Shown here one piece after another: positions 31,877-40,320 of a stretch of 64,000 nt of DNA (the first letter of the stretch is position 1; each line of letters starts with the position of its first letter). Under the pieces are notes generated by a model, which saw nothing but the letters and a program-made list of their open reading frames with translations, ran no database searches and was not told the DNA's origin. The DNA lies in the NCBI RefSeq assembly GCF_000237995.1, contig NC_016605.1, positions 1,178,001 through 1,242,000 of the forward strand. The letters are read 5' to 3'. A program made the position numbers and the translations under genes. Source of the stretch: Pediococcus claussenii ATCC BAA-344 (GTDB lineage Bacteria; Bacillota; Bacilli; Lactobacillales; Lactobacillaceae).

Positions 31877-33085
31877 TTAACTAATTCTTCCGTTTTCCAT
31901 TTCATTATAGAAACCTGCTACAATCCTTCGTAAAGAATTATATCCGCCAAACTTTTTGTTTACGCTGAAGTTTGACATATACACAACGGCATCTTTTCCG
32001 TTTTTGGACATATTAACCACGCAAGACTGTCCATATCCTTGTCCTCTCATAACATATCGATCAACATCTTCGTACATTCCGCCAGCATATCCAGAGCTAG
32101 GTAATGCTAATGCCCGTAATTGTTGGTTGGTTTTGGCACTAACATATTTATTATTCAAAATTGCACTTAGGGCAGTATAAAAATCCCGTGCGCTCATAGC
32201 AACATCAGCCGTTCCCAACTCAAAATGAGTATTTATTGGACTTTCGACAAAAGGTTGGGCAAATAAATTATTTACATTGTTAGTTTCATTATAACTTGCA
32301 GACATATATGGCACGGCACTGCGGTCCGTTATAAAGCCTGTTTCTTTCAAATTTAATTTCTTAATAAACATCTGCTTGTAAAGCTCTTCGTAGCTTCTCT
32401 TGTCATACTTCATAACGATACCAGCAATTAATGAAAAATTAGGCCCAAAATAATGCCACATTCCTAGCTGACCATTATTCCTAACGTGCGATACATACCA
32501 TTTAACAACATTTTCAGGTGACGGGGTTCCCTCTACTTTTTTGGTAAGTACCAAGCCACTAGACATCGTTAGTAAGTTGCGAACACGAATGTTTTGCCCG
32601 TTTGGAATAGTCGGATAAAACTTTGATATTGGATCATCCAACGAAACCTTCTTCTTTTGTACCAGTTGCAACAGCATTTGAGTTGTCATCGACTTTTGCA
32701 CTGATAAGATTTGATACTGAGTTCGAGCTGTATTAATTGTTTTCTTTTGAAAATTTGAATAACCGTAACCACGATTATACAAAACCTTCCCATCTTTAAC
32801 GAAAAGGATTGTGCCATTCAAATGATTCTTCTTTACCACCGGAGCGATTGTTTTTGAAATTTTTTCCTGATTGGGAGTCAGTTCAGGCTGTGTATAGTCA
32901 TTAACCTTAGGCACTCTGATCTTTTCACCCTTGTACAGATTTCTCTTAGAATTAGAGACTACTTTAACTTTTTCGCTATCACCATTCCCCGAAAATGATG
33001 TTTTAAAAAAAATGCCACCTATCACCACGATGATTACTATCACCATGCTGACTAAAAATCGTTTATTATTTATAAAATCCTTCAT
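31877..33085 (-). CDS. Membrane-anchored serine hydrolase, beta-lactamase/PBP4* fold
   Basis: A 402-residue protein with one N-terminal membrane segment (about 10-28) and an outside domain of the beta-lactamase-related family (PF00144). The catalytic SxxK is intact as SVQK (128-131), and the helix after it (MLLQLVQKKKVSLDDPISKF) is standard. The second motif, normally Y-x-N, reads YFGPN, so its asparagine is displaced or lost, and no clear HxG third motif is seen. Family roles include muropeptide esterase and D-amino-acid peptidase. Start ATG follows GGGGAATAAGTG within the recX end, so the two are coupled. Confidence 0.82.
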   Translation of the reverse strand: MKDFINNKRFLVSMVIVIIVVIGGIFFKTSFSGNGDSEKVKVVSNSKRNLYKGEKIRVPKVNDYTQPELTPNQEKISKTIAPVVKKNHLNGTILFVKDGKVLYNRGYGYSNFQKKTINTARTQYQILSVQKSMTTQMLLQLVQKKKVSLDDPISKFYPTIPNGQNIRVRNLLTMSSGLVLTKKVEGTPSPENVVKWYVSHVRNNGQLGMWHYFGPNFSLIAGIVMKYDKRSYEELYKQMFIKKLNLKETGFITDRSAVPYMSASYNETNNVNNLFAQPFVESPINTHFELGTADVAMSARDFYTALSAILNNKYVSAKTNQQLRALALPSSGYAGGMYEDVDRYVMRGQGYGQSCVVNMSKNGKDAVVYMSNFSVNKKFGGYNSLRRIVAGFYNEMENGRIS

Positions 33086-33088
33086 CAC

Positions 33089-33907
33089 TTATTCCCCATA
33101 ATCTTCTTGGATCTGATTTAAGAATTGGTCAATTAAATCTAGTGCAAATCCCTTTTGATATAAAGCTTGCTTCGTTTTTAACTTTCTCGTTCTAAAATCA
33201 AAACGTTTATTTTTGTTCCACGCTTTTTGTCCAAAGCTAACTAAATTATCATACTCATTCTCTTCGCCTAATTCAATATTTATTTGTAACATTGCTTCCT
33301 GTATTACGTCTGAATTGAATCCTTTGGTCATCAAAAGCTGCTTAACCTTTATTAACCGCTGCCGACTGGAAAGCCTTTTATAATGTTGCACAGCCTTCTT
33401 TCCAATTTTGATTGTATTCTCAATTTGTTTTTCAGTACTGAATTGTTCCAGTGAATTCTGAATGTTTTGTTGGGAAACACCCTTGTTTTTCAGGTTATTA
33501 GCAATCACTCTAGGTCCCTTATCACTTGTTCTTACCATTGTTCTTACGTAACTTTTGGCATAGTTGAGATCATCTAATAAGCGTTGATCCTCTAGCCTTA
33601 GAATAATACTATCTATCACATCATTTTCAATTTCTTTATCATGTAATTTTTTTCTAACTTCTTGTTCAGTTCTTAATTGCCCTGTTAAGTAATTCAAGGC
33701 AAGTGAATAAGCAGATGATACTGTCTCCGCTGCTTTAATCCTTTGTTCAAATTCCTTATCTATCTCCATGCCTTTTGAAAGTCGAAATTTAATTAAGGTT
33801 TCTTCACTTATTGGAAAAGCATATTCATCATCAATATATAAGTTGAATCTACCTATCCTTTTTTGCGCCTGAATCATTGAAAGTTTGCGCTGCTTTTGTT
33901 CTGTCAT
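33089..33907 (-). CDS. recX: Regulatory protein RecX
   Basis: Binds and modulates RecA filaments. 272 residues made of repeated three-helix units: YALNYLTGQLRTEQEVRKKL, then the central DLNYAKSYVRT block and a third RFDFRTRKLKTKQAL block. The length fits the longer RecX form of Lactobacillales. Three bases separate it from the serine hydrolase. Divergent from the flavodoxin gene. Confidence 0.93.
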   Translation of the reverse strand: MTEQKQRKLSMIQAQKRIGRFNLYIDDEYAFPISEETLIKFRLSKGMEIDKEFEQRIKAAETVSSAYSLALNYLTGQLRTEQEVRKKLHDKEIENDVIDSIILRLEDQRLLDDLNYAKSYVRTMVRTSDKGPRVIANNLKNKGVSQQNIQNSLEQFSTEKQIENTIKIGKKAVQHYKRLSSRQRLIKVKQLLMTKGFNSDVIQEAMLQINIELGEENEYDNLVSFGQKAWNKNKRFDFRTRKLKTKQALYQKGFALDLIDQFLNQIQEDYGE

Positions 33908-33970
33908 TTAAAAATCACCCTTATTTTGCTATACTGAAGTGCGTTAAAACAATTGAAAGAAGGATTGCAT

Positions 33971-34426
33971 ATGCCAACTGCTAAAGTCGTGTTTGCAACT
34001 ATTACCGGAAATAATGAAGATTGTGCTGATATCATAACCGATGCACTCGAAGATCAAGGTATCGAGGTCGATGAATCTGAAATCTCACAAACGGATGCAA
34101 ATGAGCTTAAAAATTATGACATGATCGTTATTGTACCCTACACCTACGATGAAGGTGCTTTACCAGAAGAAGGTCTCGACTTCTTTGAAGATTTACAACA
34201 CTTAGATTTAACAGGTAAAACATTCAGTGTTGCAGGTTCTGGAGATGTTTTCTATGAAGAATTTTTCTGTGTTGCTGTTGATGCCTTTAGCAAAGCATTA
34301 GAGCAAACAGGGGCTACTCATGCTGCAGAAAACGTTAAAATTAATCTTGCTCCTGAATCTGAAGAAGATTTAAAAAAACTAGATCAACTTGCTAATGACT
34401 TAGTTAAAAATACTATACATGAATAA
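33971..34426 (+). CDS. Flavodoxin
   Basis: FMN-binding electron carrier of 151 residues. The phosphate loop TITGNNED starts near residue 10 (T/S-x-T-GN-T pattern with N), DMIVIVPYTYDEGALPEE holds the first aromatic loop and AGSGDVFYEEFFC the second. Strongly acidic, as usual. Start is ATG at 33971 after AGAAGGATTGCAT; an upstream ATG has no ribosome site. Partner enzyme not evident nearby. Confidence 0.93.
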   Translation: MPTAKVVFATITGNNEDCADIITDALEDQGIEVDESEISQTDANELKNYDMIVIVPYTYDEGALPEEGLDFFEDLQHLDLTGKTFSVAGSGDVFYEEFFCVAVDAFSKALEQTGATHAAENVKINLAPESEEDLKKLDQLANDLVKNTIHE

Positions 34427-34435
34427 ATTACAACA

Positions 34436-34468
34436 AAAAAGGTCGAGAAAAACTTCTCAACCTTTTTT
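34436..34468. terminator. Bidirectional terminator, flavodoxin/wecB
   Basis: AAAAAGGTcGAGAA and TTCTCaACCTTTTT form a stem with one mismatch, A-run and T-run on either side. Confidence 0.85.
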
Positions 34469-34480
34469 TAAACAAAACTT

Positions 34481-35596
34481 TTATCTTTTAATAGATTTTG
34501 CAATCTCATCTAAAATCTTAAGCGAGGCATCACCATCACCATAAGGGTTCTTGGCACTGGCCATTTTCTTATAGATTGATTGATTTTCCAGTAATTCAAT
34601 CATAGCATTGGTCACATCCTGTGGTTCCGTACCCACAAGTTTTAGTGTCCCTGCCGTTATTCCTTCTGGTCGTTCAGTTGTGTCTCTTAAAACTAGAACT
34701 GGTTTGTTTAGTGCGGGAGCTTCTTCTTGAACCCCACCAGAATCAGTCATCACAAAGTAACTTCGTGCAATAGCATTATGGAAATCAATAACATCAAGTG
34801 GCTTTATAAGGTGAATTCTTGAATCATTACCTAATTCCTTTTGTGCCATTTCTTGGATTTTAGGGTTTAAATGCACTGGAAATACGACTTCGACCCCTTC
34901 ATGCTGGTCAATTACTTTTCTAACAGCTCTAAATACCCTTTGCATTGGTTCACCCTGATTTTCGCGACGATGCATCGTCACTAAAACAACCTTGTTTCCT
35001 TTATCAAAAATCTCATTCAATTCAGGATTTTGATAATCGTCTTGGACCGTCATTTTTAAAGCATCAATCGCCGTATTACCGGTAACCGTAATCTTTTCAG
35101 ATGCATGATTTTCTTTACGTAAGTTCTCAGCGCTTTGGCTTGTTGGGGCAAAATAAAAATCAGTCAAATCATCAACCATTTGACGATTCATTTCTTCTGG
35201 GAATGGCGAATATTTGTTCCATGTCCTTAATCCGGCCTCAACGTGTCCGATTGCAATCTGATGATAAAAGGCACTGAGTGCTGCTGCAAAAGTAGTTGTT
35301 GTATCCCCATGAACTAACACTAGATTCGGTTGTTCATTTTCTAGGATTGTATCTAGTCCTATAATAACTTTATTAGTAATGGTACTTAATGTTTGTCCTT
35401 TCCCCATAACATTTAGATCATATTCTGGTACAATTTTAAAAATTTTCAATACCTGATCTAACATTTCCCGATGTTGTCCAGTAACGACCGTAATAGGTAA
35501 AAAACGATCATCTTGTTGCATAGCTCGAACAACCGGTGCCATTTTGATTGCTTCGGGTCTGGTACCAAAAATACTCAAAACTTTAATTTTATCCAC
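34481..35596 (-). CDS. wecB: UDP-N-acetylglucosamine 2-epimerase (non-hydrolysing)
   Basis: Interconverts UDP-GlcNAc and UDP-ManNAc, the latter used for wall teichoic acid linkage units and some polysaccharides. 371 residues with VLSIFGTRPEAIKMAPV at the start, VTGQHREMLDQV, HVEAGLRT, and TDSGGVQEEAPAL near 290. The start is the GTG at 35596, six bases after GGGAGG. Also called mnaA. Single gene, divergent from the M29 peptidase. Confidence 0.95.
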   Translation of the reverse strand: MDKIKVLSIFGTRPEAIKMAPVVRAMQQDDRFLPITVVTGQHREMLDQVLKIFKIVPEYDLNVMGKGQTLSTITNKVIIGLDTILENEQPNLVLVHGDTTTTFAAALSAFYHQIAIGHVEAGLRTWNKYSPFPEEMNRQMVDDLTDFYFAPTSQSAENLRKENHASEKITVTGNTAIDALKMTVQDDYQNPELNEIFDKGNKVVLVTMHRRENQGEPMQRVFRAVRKVIDQHEGVEVVFPVHLNPKIQEMAQKELGNDSRIHLIKPLDVIDFHNAIARSYFVMTDSGGVQEEAPALNKPVLVLRDTTERPEGITAGTLKLVGTEPQDVTNAMIELLENQSIYKKMASAKNPYGDGDASLKILDEIAKSIKR

Positions 35597-35695
35597 TTTT
35601 TGCCTCCCGAAAAACTTAAATTCATTTTTAATTATATCAATCATTTTCATTCAAATGAATAGCAATACTTGAAAAGCTACTTTGAAGAGAGCCTA

Positions 35696-35704
35696 TGCTA
35701 AAAT
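35696..35704 (+). promoter_or_regulatory. Extended -10 promoter of the M29 peptidase
   Basis: TGCTAAAAT is a TGn extended -10; no good -35. The gene starts 47 bases on. Confidence 0.45.
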
Positions 35705-35750
35705 AGTGTTTACCAACATGGCTCATGACTAACTACCGGGAGGTTTTTTT

Positions 35751-36986
35751 ATGATTTTATCTGAATTAGAACAAAATCTATTAAAATATGCAAAACTAAT
35801 TACTGAGGTTGGCATTAACGTTCAACCTGGTCAAAAGGTTATCATTTATGCATCCGTAACGCAAAAAAAATTAGTTGATTTCATCACTTCAAATGCTTAT
35901 CAATTAGGTGCTGAAGAAGTCCTTATCGAATGGCATGACATCGAAGCCACTAAGCAATTATTATTAAACGCTTCTGTTGATACTTTAAAACGAATTCCTC
36001 AATATATTTCAGATAAGTGGAGAACTATTGCAGATGAACGCGTTTCCCGTATTAGTATCATTTCCGACGATCCTAACGCCCTTGTTGATATTCCAGCAGA
36101 AAAGATATCTGCATATCAGAATGCTCGAACACTTTCTCAACGGCCCATTATGGAAGTGACTACTAATAATGATATTAGCTGGTTAGTAGTTGCTGCTGCA
36201 GACGTTGAATGGGCAGAACTAGTATATCCTAACCTGAAAGGAATGGAAGCAGTTAATTGTCTTTGGAGAGAAATCTTTAAGACAACTCTTGTTGACCGTC
36301 CAGATCCGATTATAGCTTGGAAAGAAAAAGTAAAAGATTTAAGTTTACACGCAAAATGGCTTAACGATCAAAACTTCGATCATTTAAAATACACTGCACC
36401 TGGTACTGATCTAACGGTTGGACTTCCGGAAGGACATATTTGGGAAGCTGCGGATTCAACAGATGCTCAAGGTAATGTGTTTGTCGCTAATATTCCAACG
36501 GAGGAAGTCTTCACAGCACCTGATAATCGCAGAATCGACGGAACGCTCTCTTCCACTAAGCCGCTAAGTTATAGTGGAAAAATAATCGAGGGGATTCACT
36601 TGACCTTCCGTAATGGTCGCGTTGTAGAAGGTATCGCTGATCAGGGTAATGAAACACTTCAACATATCCTAGACACGGACGACGGAACTAGATCCTTAGG
36701 CGAAATTTCTCTCGTACCGGATGATTCACCAATTTCAAATTCAAATATCACTTTTTTTAGCACCCTATTTGATGAAAATGCATCTGATCATGTTGCCCTC
36801 GGGGAAGCATATCCATTCACAATTAAAGGCGGAACTAATTGGAATGTTGATGAATTGAGAAAACATGGTATGAACGTCAGTCGTAACCATGTTGACTTTA
36901 TGATTGGATCTAAACAGATGAACATTGATGGTATAAAAAAAGATGGTACAGTTGTTCCAATTTTTAGAGATGGTAATTGGGCGTAG
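35751..36986 (+). CDS. M29 aminopeptidase (PepS/AmpS type)
   Basis: Cytoplasmic metal-dependent aminopeptidase of 411 residues. Conserved pieces: LTVGLPEGHIWEAADSTDAQ, NIPTEEVFTAPD (metal-binding glutamates), GIHLTFRNGRVVE, GEISLVPDDSPIS and FDENASDHVALGEAYPF with metal-binding histidine. GGGAGG precedes the ATG, with a run of seven T between. Likely trims peptides for nutrition. Confidence 0.94.
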   Translation: MILSELEQNLLKYAKLITEVGINVQPGQKVIIYASVTQKKLVDFITSNAYQLGAEEVLIEWHDIEATKQLLLNASVDTLKRIPQYISDKWRTIADERVSRISIISDDPNALVDIPAEKISAYQNARTLSQRPIMEVTTNNDISWLVVAAADVEWAELVYPNLKGMEAVNCLWREIFKTTLVDRPDPIIAWKEKVKDLSLHAKWLNDQNFDHLKYTAPGTDLTVGLPEGHIWEAADSTDAQGNVFVANIPTEEVFTAPDNRRIDGTLSSTKPLSYSGKIIEGIHLTFRNGRVVEGIADQGNETLQHILDTDDGTRSLGEISLVPDDSPISNSNITFFSTLFDENASDHVALGEAYPFTIKGGTNWNVDELRKHGMNVSRNHVDFMIGSKQMNIDGIKKDGTVVPIFRDGNWA

Positions 36987-37023
36987 ACCAAGCACACCAT
37001 GTTAATTTATAAATAACCATAAT

Positions 37024-37092
37024 AAAAGAGCTATAATCAGACTAATTCTACTAAACTAGAATTACTGCCACTTAGGCTACAGCTCTTTTTTC
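37024..37092. terminator. Compound hairpin terminator
   Basis: Outer arms AAAAGAGCT/AGCTCTTTT enclose an inner perfect hairpin TAATTCTA/TAGAATTA. It can end the M29 gene and, on the other strand, tRNA-Arg. Confidence 0.75.
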
Positions 37093-37118
37093 TTTGATCA
37101 TAAGTACACAACTTAATA

Positions 37119-37192
37119 TGTTCCCGGTGGGACTTGAACCCACAACCTATCGCTTAGGAGGCGATTGCTCTATCCAGTTGAGCCACGAGAAC
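37119..37192 (-). tRNA. tRNA-Arg (CCU)
   Basis: Isolated tRNA gene. Anticodon loop CTCCTAA (CCT) between ATCGC and GCGAT; acceptor GTTCTCG/CGGGAAC with one T-G pair, A73. A weak promoter (TTTACA, 17, CAAAAT) can be read just upstream on the minus strand. This tRNA is a common phage integration site in general, but no integrase or repeated att site is seen here. Confidence 0.95.
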
Positions 37193-37239
37193 CTAACTAT
37201 TTAATTTTGCCATTCAATCGAGCAGATGTAAAGTAATAA

Positions 37240-37270
37240 AAAAAGTTATCGTTAAATTCGATAACTTTTT
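37240..37270 (-). terminator. Terminator of the small HTH gene
   Basis: AAAAAGTTATCG/CGATAACTTTTT, seven-base loop, T-run on both strands; directly after the stop codon. Confidence 0.85.
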
Positions 37271-37274
37271 TGTG

Positions 37275-37499
37275 TTATTTTTTTAAATCGGAACGTTTCA
37301 CGCCTGTTACAGCTTCCATCCCTTCACGGGTAACAATTAGTTGTTTGCCAAACTTACGAATTGTTCCTTCGGGAAAGCGTTGTGGGTATTTATTATAGAT
37401 TGTACGAACGTAATCTTTTTGTTTTCCCCATTCTAAACTGGCTTCGCGACTACCAATTAGTTCCTCTGTATTAATATCAAGTTTGAGCTTTTTTGCCAT
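37275..37499 (-). CDS. Small DNA-binding-like protein (excisionase-type fold)
   Basis: A 74-residue basic protein. The order 'LIGSREASLEWGKQKDYVRT', then FPEGTIRKFGKQLIVTREGM resembles the winged helix-turn-helix of excisionase/MerR-like proteins, where a helix-turn-helix is followed by a wing ending in a 'x-R-E-G/A' segment. Start ATG at 37499 follows AGGAGAGATTAAG. The promoter holds an 11-base inverted repeat, so autoregulation is likely. It lies between tRNA-Arg and a DUF2187 gene. Exact role unknown. Confidence 0.65.
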   Translation of the reverse strand: MAKKLKLDINTEELIGSREASLEWGKQKDYVRTIYNKYPQRFPEGTIRKFGKQLIVTREGMEAVTGVKRSDLKK

Positions 37500-37538
37500 C
37501 TTAATCTCTCCTAAATCTATGCTTTTTCTCTCTTTATG

Positions 37539-37582
37539 ATGTGTCAAAAATTTAATATAAAATTTTGACACATGTCATTATA
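37539..37582 (-). promoter_or_regulatory. Promoter with inverted-repeat operator for the small HTH gene
   Basis: TATAAT lies at 37582-37577. Immediately downstream are the arms ATGTGTCAAAA (37539-37549) and TTTTGACACAT (37563-37573), perfect over 11 bases, and an overlapping TGACAcaTGTCA palindrome at 37566-37577. The geometry is that of an operator covering a transcription start. Confidence 0.55.
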
Positions 37583-37612
37583 CAACAAAACTAGCAAGAT
37601 TTTATCCTCTAT

Positions 37613-37831
37613 TTACTTTTCAACCTTATTGGCTTCAGTCTTACGAATCACAATTCGCCCGTGTAAATCATGAAGTTCTTCTGACCTTGAGTCAGAAACA
37701 CTCTCAGGATTTATTTCAATTAAAATTGAATTTTCGTAAACTTTTCCAATTGTCCCTTCAAATCCTTGGGGCAATAAATCCGTTTTCTTCACTGTGACGC
37801 TATCGCCAACTTCAAAATTTGTTTTTGCCAT
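37613..37831 (-). CDS. DUF2187 family small protein
   Basis: A 72-residue protein with a KOW/SH3-like beta-barrel pattern (FEVGDSVTVKKTDLLPQGFE, GTIGKVYENSILIEI). Members are small conserved Bacilli proteins, some suggested to bind RNA or be preprotein-related; no function is established. AAAGGAGGACGTTTTAA precedes the ATG. Confidence 0.82.
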   Translation of the reverse strand: MAKTNFEVGDSVTVKKTDLLPQGFEGTIGKVYENSILIEINPESVSDSRSEELHDLHGRIVIRKTEANKVEK

Positions 37832-37881
37832 TTAAAACGTCCTCCTTTATCGGTAATACCTATCATACTACAAAATTACAT

Positions 37882-38913
37882 TTAATTTCCTGCATTAACA
37901 TTTGCCTGCTCAACATTAGAATTACTATCACTGTTAGCAACTGAGCCACTCAATGCCGCGTCTCCTGTTTTTGCTTTTGGAAGGCTCAGGCCATCACGAA
38001 TGAAGTCTGTCACACGTTGTAATTCCGTTGTAGGCATAATTTCCATTGATTGACCATTAACCATTTGTCCGTGACCTTGCGCATGAGTTTCACTTACGTT
38101 TTTCAAAGCTCCACGATAATTTTGCGCCAAGCTAACCAGGTTATTAAAGGTTAAATCAGTTTGAGTTTGACTAGATATAGACTGAATAAAATCTTTGTTT
38201 AATAATGCTGAAATCGAGCCACTCTTACCAACAATTGCCATTAAAACTTGTCTTTGCCGTGTTTGTCGACCGTAATCATTTTGAGGGTCATCATATCGCA
38301 TTCTAGAATATGCTAAAGCCTTGGCACCGTTCATATGCGTCTTTTCGCCCTTAGTAAATGTAAATCCTTCATACTTAAAGCTTAGGGTTGGCGAAATATC
38401 AACACCGCCAACCTCATTAACTACTTTTTCCATACCGCCCATGTTAATCAATGCATAAAAATCGATTGGAATATTAAAAACATCCTGAACAGTATTAATA
38501 GCAGTACCAGCTTTACCAAAAGCATATGCGGCATTAATCTTAGATGGGGACTCTTTTTCGTATCCAGGGATCGTGACAGCTGTATCACGGGGAACGCTCG
38601 TGATTGTTGTTTTATTAGTTTGAGGATTGATTGTTACAACCATCATGCTGTCTGTGCGACCTTTATAAGACCTCCCAAGTGCTCCGGTGTCAGTTCCTAA
38701 TAATAAAATTGAAATTGGTTTCTTTTGACTTATTTCATTATTTACATCGCGTTGCTTCTTAATACCAGCACTTTGATAGGAATTACCCACCGCGTTCTTT
38801 ATGGATTGATACTTATGAACTCCAAAAACTATACCGAAAACAAGTAAAATACCTAAAATAATCAAAATTGAATTTCGCACTGGATGAGTTTTTTTATAAT
38901 TTTCTCTTCTCAA
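37882..38913 (-). CDS. LytR-CpsA-Psr (LCP) family cell-wall ligase
   Basis: Transfers undecaprenyl-linked glycopolymers such as teichoic acid or capsule to peptidoglycan. 343 residues: short cytoplasmic end, one membrane segment (about 15-32), then the LCP domain with ISILLLGTD, GRTDSMMVVTINP, TSVPRDTAV, ALAYSRMRYDDPQNDYGRQT carrying the arginines that hold the pyrophosphate, and a serine/asparagine-rich tail. The start is TTG at 38913 after AGGTAGG; no ATG fits. A candidate to attach the EPS or wall polymer made elsewhere in this window. Confidence 0.92.
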   Translation of the reverse strand: MRRENYKKTHPVRNSILIILGILLVFGIVFGVHKYQSIKNAVGNSYQSAGIKKQRDVNNEISQKKPISILLLGTDTGALGRSYKGRTDSMMVVTINPQTNKTTITSVPRDTAVTIPGYEKESPSKINAAYAFGKAGTAINTVQDVFNIPIDFYALINMGGMEKVVNEVGGVDISPTLSFKYEGFTFTKGEKTHMNGAKALAYSRMRYDDPQNDYGRQTRQRQVLMAIVGKSGSISALLNKDFIQSISSQTQTDLTFNNLVSLAQNYRGALKNVSETHAQGHGQMVNGQSMEIMPTTELQRVTDFIRDGLSLPKAKTGDAALSGSVANSDSNSNVEQANVNAGN

Positions 38914-38992
38914 AACACCAACCTACCTTTCAAAAACATTCTACACGACTTGAGAGAGCTTTCGCGGGTAGTTACTTACCCTTATAAATATC

Positions 38993-40315
38993 TTAGGAAT
39001 CTTTTAGATTTCTTTTATGTCTCAATCCCATTCTCTTAGAGTGTTTTTTCTTTCCTTTTTTCCCTCTAACCGGGGTTTCTGGTTTGTTAACAATTTTATT
39101 TTGAGATTTGTTTTGGTTATTTGCTTTGCCAACCTTTGTACTTGGTGTTTTTGTTTTAGTTGTAATTTCCTTTTCTTTATTAACAGAATTACGATCAATT
39201 ACCTTTTTTTCAAACGGAACAATTTGCTTTTCATCCACCATCATCCTACTGAAGCTCAAATTTAGCTTTTGAACAATTTTCCTTAAATCCCGAATATCAT
39301 GGTCATTACCAAAGCTTAATACAAAACCGCTCTTACCCATTCTGCCGGTTCTTCCCATTCGGTGTGTATACGTTGTAATATTTTGTGGAATATCAAAATT
39401 AATAACGGCAGGTAAATCTTCAATATCAAGTCCCCGGGCTGCCACATCAGTTACCATGAGATATTTAAGCTCTCCTTTGCGGAATTTTCTTAGCATACTT
39501 GCACGATCGGTTTGAACCTGATGCCCAGCAATTTTGCCAACCGAAACACCCTCATGTTTTAGCATGGAGTTAACTTTTTCCAACGATGAAACATGGTTAA
39601 AAAATACTAGTGCTTGAAATTTTTTTATTCTCTGTAAGGTTCGTAGCCAACGAACTTTGCTATTCAAATCGTTAGCTGCAAACCACCCATGTGTTACATC
39701 TCCACGTGTATCGTCTTCTTCTCTAACGTCAACAACTTCTGGATCGATGTTAAACCATTCGTTTAAATCCTCTAAAAACGTTTGATTCATGGTGGCTGAG
39801 AAGAATCCAAACTGAAGATCACTTTGTAAATTATCTTCAATGGCCTGAATATCTACTAATGTATCTCCAGTTAAAAGTTGATCTGCCTCATCAATCACAA
39901 GAGCAGAAATTTCTGACACTTTTAAACGTTTTTCGTCAATCATTGTTTTTATTCGACCAGGTGTCCCTACTACAATCTCAGGTTTGGTTTTGAGTCTTTC
40001 GATTTGCCGTTGCATATTAGCGCCACCGGTAACAGACGTCACTTTTAACTTGATCAATGTCCCCCATTCACGCACCACTTCAGTTGTTTGAATGGCAAGT
40101 TCTTGCGAAGGAGCGATAATCAAAAGCTGTGTACCATTACCTGGGATTATTTTTTCTAGAAGTGGAAGTACAAACGCTACTGTTTTCCCTGAACCAGTTG
40201 GCGATAATCCTATTACCGACTCTCCATCCCTTAGCTTCTGCTCCACACGCTTCTGAATCAACGTTTGTTGTTCAAAACCCTTTTCAGTAAAATGCTGTTT
40301 AAATATATCATTCAT
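38993..40315 (-). CDS. DEAD-box RNA helicase (CshB-like)
   Basis: RNA helicase of 440 residues. Motifs: Walker A SPTGSGKT (38-45), GG, TPGR, VIDEADQLL (DEAD), SATMNQT, then VTDVAARGLDIEDLP and HRMGRTGR. The C-terminal tail is lysine-rich (KKGKKKHSKRMGLRHKRN), suited to binding RNA. It begins five bases after the oxidoreductase gene, whose end carries its ribosome site. CshB-type enzymes act in ribosome assembly and cold growth. Confidence 0.92.
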   Translation of the reverse strand: MNDIFKQHFTEKGFEQQTLIQKRVEQKLRDGESVIGLSPTGSGKTVAFVLPLLEKIIPGNGTQLLIIAPSQELAIQTTEVVREWGTLIKLKVTSVTGGANMQRQIERLKTKPEIVVGTPGRIKTMIDEKRLKVSEISALVIDEADQLLTGDTLVDIQAIEDNLQSDLQFGFFSATMNQTFLEDLNEWFNIDPEVVDVREEDDTRGDVTHGWFAANDLNSKVRWLRTLQRIKKFQALVFFNHVSSLEKVNSMLKHEGVSVGKIAGHQVQTDRASMLRKFRKGELKYLMVTDVAARGLDIEDLPAVINFDIPQNITTYTHRMGRTGRMGKSGFVLSFGNDHDIRDLRKIVQKLNLSFSRMMVDEKQIVPFEKKVIDRNSVNKEKEITTKTKTPSTKVGKANNQNKSQNKIVNKPETPVRGKKGKKKHSKRMGLRHKRNLKDS

Positions 40316-40320
40316 GTAAT

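Noticed and set aside
37119-37192. tRNA-Arg(CCU) as an occupied phage integration site.
   Set aside because: No integrase, no repeat of the tRNA end within the window, and ordinary chromosomal genes on both sides.
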